Shown: positions 46,434-53,000 of the stretch, piece by piece
How positions within the stretch are numbered: position 1 is the first letter of the stretch
How the letters are laid out: each line of letters starts with the position of its first letter
Assembly (NCBI RefSeq): GCF_902168175.1
Contig: NZ_CABHOU010000059.1
Location: 124,001 to 188,000 of the forward strand
Reading direction: 5' to 3'
Origin: an uncultured Chitinophaga sp.
Lineage (GTDB): Bacteria > Bacteroidota > Bacteroidia > Chitinophagales > Chitinophagaceae
Length of the DNA stretch: 64,000 nt
The notes under the pieces: generated by a model
Database searches by the model: none
Told to the model about the DNA's origin: nothing
Seen by the model: the letters and a program-made list of their open reading frames with translations, nothing else
Position numbers and translations under genes: made by a program

Positions 46434-46459
46434 TTTAACGAAATAAGGCCTTACATTTG
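46429..46459 (+). promoter_or_regulatory. Bacteroidota-type promoter for the permease-kinase-asparaginase-cutC unit
   Basis: TTTG at 46429-46432, 19 bp, TACATTTG at 46452-46459. Full consensus match; transcription would start near 46466, making the ATG at 46526 the sensible start codon. Confidence 0.8.
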
Positions 46460-46525
46460 ATTTTTCCATGTTCCGTAAAAAAGTTTTTATACATTTATTT
46501 CTCAAATTTTAACATTAACAGGACT

Positions 46526-47959
46526 ATGTCGTCGTCGCAGCAAATTAAACGGGGTACCTCTCCGTCGTTCTTTGTGCTGGTAATGGTTTTCTTCTTTTGG
46601 GGTTTCGTCGCAGCCTCAAATGACATACTGATTCCACTGTTCAAAGAAAAATTCCATTTAGAAGCCTGGCAATCACAATTAGTTGGATTTGCCTTTTACA
46701 TCGCTTATTTCGTAGGCGCCATCATCTACTTCTTAGTGTCCAACGCACTTAAAACTGATCCACTTAACAAAATTGGTTATAAGAACGGTATTATTTACGG
46801 GCTTATATTTTCGGGTCTCGGCACACTTATCTTCTTCCCGGCCGCGCAGTTGCAATCTTTTGCACTGATGCTGACGGGCCTGTTCGTGGTGGCATTGGGT
46901 TTCTCGCTGCAACAAATAGCAGCCAACCCATTTGCTATTGAGCTGGGCGATCCCGCAGATGGTGCTAAACGCCTTAACCTGGCGGGTGGTATCAACAACT
47001 TCGGCGCTACCTTGGGGCCGGTGTTGGTGAGTATGGCGATATTTGGCGACATACATCCTGAAGCTGCGAAAAACGCGACCATCAACGATGTGAAAATTCC
47101 TTACCTGGTATTAGGCGCGCTTTTTATCCTGGTGGCTATCATCTTCAAATTCTCCAAACTTCCTGTTATCAAGAATGACGAGAAAGTGGAAAAAGGCCTG
47201 GGCGCATTAAAATATCCTCAGCTGGTACTTGGTATGGTCGCCATCTTCACTTACGTAGGTGTTGAAGTAACCATTGCCGCTAACCTCGGCGAATATCTGC
47301 ATCAAACACAAAACCTCGACTCCGCTAATATCTCTCAGTATGTTTCCCTGTTCTGGGGCAGCATGATGATCGGTCGGTGGACAGCTGGGGCAAGCGCATT
47401 CAACCCTTCTGCACAACTGAAAAGAATTCTTACTGTAGTAATTCCTTACGTAGCATTCGGTGTTTATCTCGCTATTAACTACATGCGCGGTACCGACATC
47501 AGCGATCTTTATGTATACGCTTACTGCATCCTCGCACTGATACTTGCGTTCTTCCTGAGCCAGGATAAACCAGCGAAACAACTGTTGATCTTTGCTTCTT
47601 TCGGAATACTGGCCATGCTTATCGGCCTGTTCTCTACCGGTAAAGTTGCGCTCTTCGCGTTTATCAGCGGTGGTTTGTTCTGTTCTGTAATGTGGCCTTG
47701 TATTTTTACACTGGCAACCGCAGGTTTGGGCAAATATACCAGCCAGGGTTCTGCATTCCTCGTTATGATGATACTCGGTGGTGCTGTTATTCCTGTAGCA
47801 CAGGGCAGCCTCGCAGGTGTTCCCTGGATCGGTATTCACCATTCTTACTGGTTAGCGGTACTGTGTTTCGCTTACCTCGCATTCTTCGCAATCAAAGTTA
47901 AATCCATACTAAAATCTCAAGGCATAGATTATGAGTCAGCAATTAGCGGTGGGCATTGA
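46526..47959 (+). CDS. MFS sugar permease, FucP/NagP-like
   Basis: A 477-residue permease with twelve predicted membrane helices. Motifs are 'FFFWGFVAASNDILIPLFKE', 'QLVGFAFYIAYFVGAIIYFL', 'SLQQIAANPFAIELGDP' and 'GGINNFGATLGPVLVSMAIF'. The start is ATG 46526; a TTG at 46457 lies inside the -7 element and cannot be on the transcript. This subfamily includes fucose and N-acetylglucosamine permeases. Its 3' end overlaps the ROK kinase gene by 29 bp and the unit continues with glycosylasparaginase, so GlcNAc is a plausible cargo. That is inference. Confidence 0.88.
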   Translation: MSSSQQIKRGTSPSFFVLVMVFFFWGFVAASNDILIPLFKEKFHLEAWQSQLVGFAFYIAYFVGAIIYFLVSNALKTDPLNKIGYKNGIIYGLIFSGLGTLIFFPAAQLQSFALMLTGLFVVALGFSLQQIAANPFAIELGDPADGAKRLNLAGGINNFGATLGPVLVSMAIFGDIHPEAAKNATINDVKIPYLVLGALFILVAIIFKFSKLPVIKNDEKVEKGLGALKYPQLVLGMVAIFTYVGVEVTIAANLGEYLHQTQNLDSANISQYVSLFWGSMMIGRWTAGASAFNPSAQLKRILTVVIPYVAFGVYLAINYMRGTDISDLYVYAYCILALILAFFLSQDKPAKQLLIFASFGILAMLIGLFSTGKVALFAFISGGLFCSVMWPCIFTLATAGLGKYTSQGSAFLVMMILGGAVIPVAQGSLAGVPWIGIHHSYWLAVLCFAYLAFFAIKVKSILKSQGIDYESAISGGH

Positions 47960-48899
47960 TATTGGAGGGACCAATACTAAATTCGGCATTGTAGATCGCC
48001 GCGGTAATATTATTTCTGATGGAAGGATGCTCACCGGCGCACACCCGGAAGTATCTATGTTCATCGATGAACTTTACGAACGCCTGATGGAGCTGATTAA
48101 CGCAGCAGGCGGCATGGAACATATTAAAGGTATAGGCGTAGGAGCCCCCAATGGCAACTACTACACCGGTAACATTGAATATGCACCCAACCTTCGCTGG
48201 AGCGGTGTTATTCCTTTGGCCGATTTGCTTACACAGAAGTTCGGTGTACCTACAAGGCTCACCAACGATGCTAATGCAGCGGCTATAGGTGAAATGTCTT
48301 ATGGCGCTGCACGTGGCATGAAAGATATCATTATGATTACACTAGGTACTGGTGTAGGCAGCGGTATCATTGCCAATGGCCAGATGATTTACGGTCATGA
48401 TGGTTTTGCGGGCGAACTGGGCCATTGCATTGTAGTACCTGGCGGCAGGCTGCACCCGGGTACGGGCATGCGCGGCTCGCTGGAGTCTTACGCATCGGCA
48501 ACCGGCGTTACCAATACAGCTATCGAGTTCCTTACCGAACGTACGGAAGAAAGCGAATTGCGTAAATTTGCCAAAGAAGAGATAAATTCGAAAGTGATAT
48601 TCGATGCCGCTATGGCAGGCGATCCCCTGGCACAGGAAGTGTATGCGTACACAGGCAAAATTCTCGGAGAAGCTTTAGCTAACTTCGTGATGTTCTCAAG
48701 CCCTGAAGCTATTATCCTGTTCGGCGGACTTACAAAAGCAGGAGATCTTATTATGAAACCTGTAAGGGAGCATATGGAGAAAAACCTGTTGCCTATATTC
48801 CAGAATAAAGTGAAACTGATGTTCTCTGAACTGAGAGAAAGTGACGCAGCTATTCTTGGTGCAAGCGGGCTTGCATGGGAGATACAAGATCAGAACTGA
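47931..48899 (+). CDS. ROK family sugar kinase lacking the zinc cysteines
   Basis: A 322-residue kinase. ATP-binding 'VGIDIGGTNTKFGIV' (7-21), catalytic Asp in 'LTNDANAAAIGE' (113) and 'ITLGTGVGSGIIANG' are typical ROK. The expected CxCGxxGCxE zinc motif after GH165 is replaced by 'VVPGGRLHPGTGMRGSLE' (167-184), with no cysteine; His164/165-type ligation is partly kept. It overlaps the permease gene by 29 bp, suggesting translational coupling, and precedes the glycosylasparaginase gene by 7 nt. Substrate could be glucose, GlcNAc or mannose. Confidence 0.85.
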   Translation: MSQQLAVGIDIGGTNTKFGIVDRRGNIISDGRMLTGAHPEVSMFIDELYERLMELINAAGGMEHIKGIGVGAPNGNYYTGNIEYAPNLRWSGVIPLADLLTQKFGVPTRLTNDANAAAIGEMSYGAARGMKDIIMITLGTGVGSGIIANGQMIYGHDGFAGELGHCIVVPGGRLHPGTGMRGSLESYASATGVTNTAIEFLTERTEESELRKFAKEEINSKVIFDAAMAGDPLAQEVYAYTGKILGEALANFVMFSSPEAIILFGGLTKAGDLIMKPVREHMEKNLLPIFQNKVKLMFSELRESDAAILGASGLAWEIQDQN

Positions 48900-48906
48900 T
48901 TGATAT

Positions 48907-49974
48907 ATGCAAAACAGACGTAATTTTTTAAGCAGCGCCCTAGTTGGCGCTGCTGCCTTTTCACTAGGCGTGTCCGGTGCAGAAGCACAGGACAAAAAGA
49001 AGAAAAAGCGCAGCTCAGGCAAAGCCGCCGGTCCTATTGTAATATCTACCTGGGACTTTGGCCGCGCCGCCAACCGCGCTGCATGGGACGTTCTTAAAGC
49101 CGGCGGCCGGGCATTGGATGCCGTGGAAGCAGGCGTTAAAATACCCGAAGCAGATCCCAACAACCATACTGTAGGTTACAGTGGTTTTCCCGATCGTGAC
49201 GGCCGTGTTACACTCGACGCCTGCATCATGGACGAAAAGGGCAACTGTGGTTCCGTAGCCGCCCTCGAACACATTATGCACCCAATTTCGGTGGCACGCC
49301 AGGTGATGGAGAAAACACCGCATGTAATGCTGGTGGGCGATGGCGCTTTGCAATTCGCCCTGGCACAGGGATTCGAAAAAACCAACCTGCTTACGCCCGA
49401 GTCAGAAAAGGCGTGGAAAGAGTGGTTGAAGAAAGCGGAATACAAACCCGTTATCAACATAGAAAACAAATCGTACGATACGAAAGGTGCCACCGCCTTT
49501 AACCCGCTTATGCTGCCGGGCAACGTGTACAACCACGATACGATCGGCATGGTAGCACTGGACGCCAATGGCAACCTGTCCGGCGCCTGCACTACCAGCG
49601 GTATGGCCTTTAAAATGCACGGCCGCGTTGGCGATTCCCCTATCATCGGCGCTGGTTTATATGTAGATAATGAAGTGGGGGCCGCCACTTCTACTGGTTT
49701 GGGCGAAGAAGTAATTCGCGTGGTAGGCAGCTTCCTCGTGGTAGAACTGATGCGCCAGGGTTATTCGCCGGAGGATGCCTGCAAAGAGGCAGTAACACGT
49801 ATTGTGAAAAAGAACCCGGAAAGAGCCAAAGGCATTCAAATCGGTTTCCTGGCACTGAATAAAAAAGGTGAACACGGCGCTTACTGCCTGCAGAAAGGTT
49901 TTAACTACGCTGTTTGCACCGGCGATACCGAAGATAAAAACACCCTCATCGACGGTAAGACTTACTTTAAATAA
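48907..49974 (+). CDS. N4-(beta-N-acetylglucosaminyl)-L-asparaginase (glycosylasparaginase)
   Basis: A 355-residue Ntn-hydrolase that cuts the GlcNAc-Asn bond, the last step in dismantling N-linked glycoproteins. The signal is Tat-like ('NRRNFLSSALVGAAAFSLGV'). The precursor self-cleaves before the Thr in 'HDTIGMVALDANGNLSGACT', and 'TSGMAFKMHGRVGDSPIIGA' plus 'GAATSTGLGEE' form the substrate site. It closely resembles the Elizabethkingia enzyme. The stop overlaps the cutC start by one base (TAATG). This gene is the strongest pointer that the region handles N-glycoproteins. Confidence 0.93.
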   Translation: MQNRRNFLSSALVGAAAFSLGVSGAEAQDKKKKKRSSGKAAGPIVISTWDFGRAANRAAWDVLKAGGRALDAVEAGVKIPEADPNNHTVGYSGFPDRDGRVTLDACIMDEKGNCGSVAALEHIMHPISVARQVMEKTPHVMLVGDGALQFALAQGFEKTNLLTPESEKAWKEWLKKAEYKPVINIENKSYDTKGATAFNPLMLPGNVYNHDTIGMVALDANGNLSGACTTSGMAFKMHGRVGDSPIIGAGLYVDNEVGAATSTGLGEEVIRVVGSFLVVELMRQGYSPEDACKEAVTRIVKKNPERAKGIQIGFLALNKKGEHGAYCLQKGFNYAVCTGDTEDKNTLIDGKTYFK

Positions 49975-50726
49975 TGAAGATCACTCTTGAAATATGTGCC
50001 GCATCCGTTGCTTCCTGTGTAGCTGCACAGGAAGGCGGTGCGGATAGAATAGAACTGTGCGACAACCTGCTGGAAGGTGGCACCACACCCAGTTATGCCA
50101 CCATTTCCCTTGCCAGGGAGAAAGTAAAGATCGCCATCTACCCTATCATACGCCCCCGCGGCGGCGATTTCCTGTACAGCGGCCTGGAATACGAAACCAT
50201 GAAACGCGACATCGTAATGTGTAAACAGCTCGGCTGCGATGGTGTTGTGATCGGCCTGCTTACGCCTGATGGCAAAGTGGACATTCCCCGTACAAAAGCC
50301 CTGGTAGAACTTGCCTGGCCAATGGGTGTAACGTTTCATCGTGCGTTCGACATGACGGACGATCCCATGCAGGCGCTGGAAGATGTGATAGCCACGGGCT
50401 GTGAACGTATCTTAACTTCCGGCCATCGTAATACTGCGGTAGAAGGAATTGAACTGCTGGCCGAACTGGTTAAAAAGGCCGAAGGAAGGATCGCCATCCT
50501 TGTCGGTTCCGGTGTACGGTCGACCAACATCGCACAACTGATTAAAGAAACCGGCGCACAGGAGTTTCATACCACCGCAAAGGCTTATATCGAAAGTGGC
50601 ATGCAGTACCGCAATCCCAATGTGAGCATGGGCGGCATTCCCGGCGTTCCTGAGTACGGCATTTCCCAGACGCAGGCCAGCGAGGTGAAGCTCATCCTCG
50701 AAATCGCCGGCCAAACTAATAGCTAA
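49974..50726 (+). CDS. cutC: CutC family TIM-barrel protein
   Basis: A 250-residue CutC-type TIM barrel: 'LEICAASVASCVAAQEGGAD', 'RIELCDNLLEGGTTPSYATI', 'PIIRPRGGDFLYSG', 'GLLTPDGKVD' and 'TFHRAFDMTDDP'. The family name comes from a copper-sensitive E. coli mutant, but an enzymatic role has long been suspected. Here the start codon overlaps the glycosylasparaginase stop by one base, inside a sugar-catabolic unit. That makes a role in handling a sugar-derived product more attractive than copper handling. This is inference from context. Confidence 0.9.
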   Translation: MKITLEICAASVASCVAAQEGGADRIELCDNLLEGGTTPSYATISLAREKVKIAIYPIIRPRGGDFLYSGLEYETMKRDIVMCKQLGCDGVVIGLLTPDGKVDIPRTKALVELAWPMGVTFHRAFDMTDDPMQALEDVIATGCERILTSGHRNTAVEGIELLAELVKKAEGRIAILVGSGVRSTNIAQLIKETGAQEFHTTAKAYIESGMQYRNPNVSMGGIPGVPEYGISQTQASEVKLILEIAGQTNS

Positions 50727-50753
50727 AATCCACTGATCAATATTTTACATTAA

Positions 50754-50791
50754 CTAAACTTTGTTTAGCTTAGCTTTACATAAAGTTTAGT
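50754..50791. promoter_or_regulatory. Dyad CTAAAC-N3-GTTTAG plus partial repeat
   Basis: A perfect 6-bp inverted repeat with 3-bp spacer at 50754-50768 is followed by AAAGTTTAGT at 50782-50791, a reversed copy of the left half. It lies just upstream of the phosphodiesterase gene and could be an operator. Confidence 0.4.
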
Positions 50792-50798
50792 CAATATC

Positions 50799-51689
50799 AT
50801 GAAAAATTGGTTCGTAACGGGCGCTATCCTGCTTGCCGCCTGCATCTCCACTACCGCCCAGGTAAAAGGAGTTAAACATGTGATCGTAATAGGTATGGAC
50901 GGATTGGGCGCTTATGCATTCCCAAAATCAGATATTCCTCATATTAAATCTTTGATGAACGAAGGCGCCTGGTCGTTAGAAGCGCGTAGCGTACTCCCTT
51001 CCTCGAGCGCTGTAAACTGGGCGTCGATGGTGATGGGCGCCGGTCCGGAGTTGCACGGCTTTACCGAATGGGGCAGCCAAAAACCGGAACTACCTTCCCG
51101 CGAGCTCGACCAGTACGGTCTATTTCCATCAATTTATACCTTACTTCGCCAACAGCAGCCTAAGTCCGAAATAGGCGTGATCTTCAACTGGGGCGGCTAT
51201 GGTTATCTTTTCCCCAAAGCGGCGGTAAACACCTGGGCAAATCCTGCCGACACTTACCTCACTATCGACTCCGCCATTACCTATCTCAGTACAAAAAAGC
51301 CCGACCTTTTATTTATCCATCTGGATGAGCCTGATCATGTTGGGCATAATATTGGTCATAATACACCTGCTTATTTCGAACAGGTACATAAAAACGACAG
51401 CCTGGTTGGTAAGGTAATTGCAGCTATGAAAGAGGCAGATATGTGGGATAACAGCATTATCCTTCTTACAGCCGACCATGGAGGGATAGATAAGGGGCAT
51501 GGCGGAAAAACCATGCAGGAGATGCAGATACCATGGATCATACGCGGCAAAGGCATCAGGAAAAATCATGAGATAGGGCAAAGTATTGTGACATATGATA
51601 CTGCTGCTACCCTCGCCTGGATTTTCGGCTTAAAAACGCCACAGGTATGGGTTGCACGACCAGTAACAGAAGCATTTGAGAAGAGATAA
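50799..51689 (+). CDS. Alkaline phosphatase superfamily phosphodiesterase (NPP-like)
   Basis: A 296-residue secreted hydrolase with signal peptide 'MKNWFVTGAILLAACISTTAQ'. Metal ligands of the nucleotide pyrophosphatase/phosphodiesterase type are all visible: 'VIGMDGLGAYAF', the nucleophile region 'LPSSSAVNWASMVMG', 'HLDEPDHVGHNIGH', 'TADHGGIDKGHGG'. It would hydrolyse phosphodiesters or pyrophosphates. Placed among glycan enzymes, it may act on sugar-phosphate decorations, but no substrate can be named. It starts 72 nt after cutC on the same strand. Confidence 0.85.
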   Translation: MKNWFVTGAILLAACISTTAQVKGVKHVIVIGMDGLGAYAFPKSDIPHIKSLMNEGAWSLEARSVLPSSSAVNWASMVMGAGPELHGFTEWGSQKPELPSRELDQYGLFPSIYTLLRQQQPKSEIGVIFNWGGYGYLFPKAAVNTWANPADTYLTIDSAITYLSTKKPDLLFIHLDEPDHVGHNIGHNTPAYFEQVHKNDSLVGKVIAAMKEADMWDNSIILLTADHGGIDKGHGGKTMQEMQIPWIIRGKGIRKNHEIGQSIVTYDTAATLAWIFGLKTPQVWVARPVTEAFEKR

Positions 51690-51694
51690 TTATA

Positions 51695-51762
51695 AGATGC
51701 CGGGCCCGCGATGTTAGCTGAAAATCTTTACATTTATATATCATCTAACCGGACCGGCATCT
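51695..51762. repeat. Long-loop inverted repeat AGATGCCGG / CCGGCATCT
   Basis: Perfect 9-bp arms separated by 50 nt, between the phosphodiesterase and the EEP hydrolase. There is no T-run directly after it, so it is not a standard terminator. Confidence 0.6.
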
Positions 51763-51777
51763 AAATCAACTATTATT

Positions 51778-52551
51778 ATGAAGCATTTGACTTTCATTTT
51801 GTTAACGCTAACAGGAACAGTGACGATCGGAATGGCGAAAGCGCAGCAACACATCAAAGTACTTACTTACAACATCCATCACGGCGAAAATGTAAAAGGT
51901 GAGCAAAACCTACAGGGCATCGCAAATGTAATATTAGCTACAGATCCCGACCTGGTGGCCTTGCAGGAAGTAGACAGTGTTACCAGGCGGGTTAAGATGG
52001 CAGACCAGATGAAAGAACTGGCCGCACAAACCGGTATGTATATTTACTTTGGAAAAGCTATGAATTACGATGGTGGCGGTTATGGAACCGGTATTTTATC
52101 CAAGTTCCCTATTAAAGACCAACGTTCTATCGCATTACCGGCGCATGGTACAGGCAGTGAACCCCGTGTAGCTGCTATGGTTACATTACAGCTTCCGGGT
52201 GATAGCCTGATCCAGTTTATCAGCACCCACCTCGATCATCTCGACGATCCTGCCGCACGTATACAGCAAATAAATCTGCTGTTACAGCACGTCAAAAATG
52301 CTCATCCGCTGATTATTGCAGGCGATTTTAATGCTGCTCCCGACTCTAAAGAGATAGGTTTAATAAAAGCGCATTTTTCAGATGCGACGGCTAGCTTAGG
52401 CGCTACCTGGCCCTCTGAAAAACCAGAGAAGAAGCTGGATTACATCTTTTTGTCGGGCAAAGGCAATTGGGAGGTGAAGAGAGCAGAAGTGATCGGAGAA
52501 GCTATTGCATCAGATCACAGGCCGGTGTTGTGCGAGCTTGATTTAAAATAG
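51778..52551 (+). CDS. Endonuclease/exonuclease/phosphatase (EEP) family hydrolase
   Basis: A 257-residue exported metal-dependent phosphoesterase with signal peptide 'MKHLTFILLTLTGTVTIGMA'. Motifs of the DNase I-like fold: 'VLTYNIHHGENVKG', 'VALQEVDSVTRR', 'FISTHLDHLDD', 'IIAGDFNAAPDS' and 'ASDHRPVLCEL'. Family members cleave phosphodiesters in nucleic acids, sphingomyelin or inositol phosphates. It follows an NPP-like phosphodiesterase by 88 nt, so the two may process a phosphorylated substrate in turn. Confidence 0.85.
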   Translation: MKHLTFILLTLTGTVTIGMAKAQQHIKVLTYNIHHGENVKGEQNLQGIANVILATDPDLVALQEVDSVTRRVKMADQMKELAAQTGMYIYFGKAMNYDGGGYGTGILSKFPIKDQRSIALPAHGTGSEPRVAAMVTLQLPGDSLIQFISTHLDHLDDPAARIQQINLLLQHVKNAHPLIIAGDFNAAPDSKEIGLIKAHFSDATASLGATWPSEKPEKKLDYIFLSGKGNWEVKRAEVIGEAIASDHRPVLCELDLK

Positions 52552-53000
52552 GTGCGGCTGATATCATCGACCGCCGTTACGTTCATGAGGTGCAGATAAT
52601 CAACCGTTACCCCTTTAACGTGAAGCATTACGACGCATTCCGTCATACAAATTCCATATGTTTATAAGCGCATAAAAATCCCTTATAGCTACCAGGAATA
52701 ACTGACTGATTTGAAATTAACACAGCTACTCTATCGTGCTAAAGAAAAATGAACCATTAGCAACCTACAAATTACTGGTAATCAAAAAGATAAATAGCAA
52801 TCTACCGTCAAATCAAAAACAAATTTTGTTCTTATAATGGTACTATCTTCTCTGCGATACGACTTCCTGCCAGTAACATCGCCGACAGCACAACAACTTA
52901 AACGTTTTAGCCTGTCTATTTTAGCACCCTAATCTTTATCTTAGCCAATTATTAATAACCAAAAGGCCGAGGGCCTCTGTAAAGGCAAAACTTTGTTAGA
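52552..53000. other. Gene-free region upstream of the GH92 gene with a candidate operator
   Basis: No coding frame is seen. ACTTAAACGTTTTAGC at 52896-52911 has the core palindrome AAACGTTT and resembles sites at 41784 and 46418. No full-consensus promoter is found; TAATCTTTAT near 52931 is a weak -7 candidate. Confidence 0.5.
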
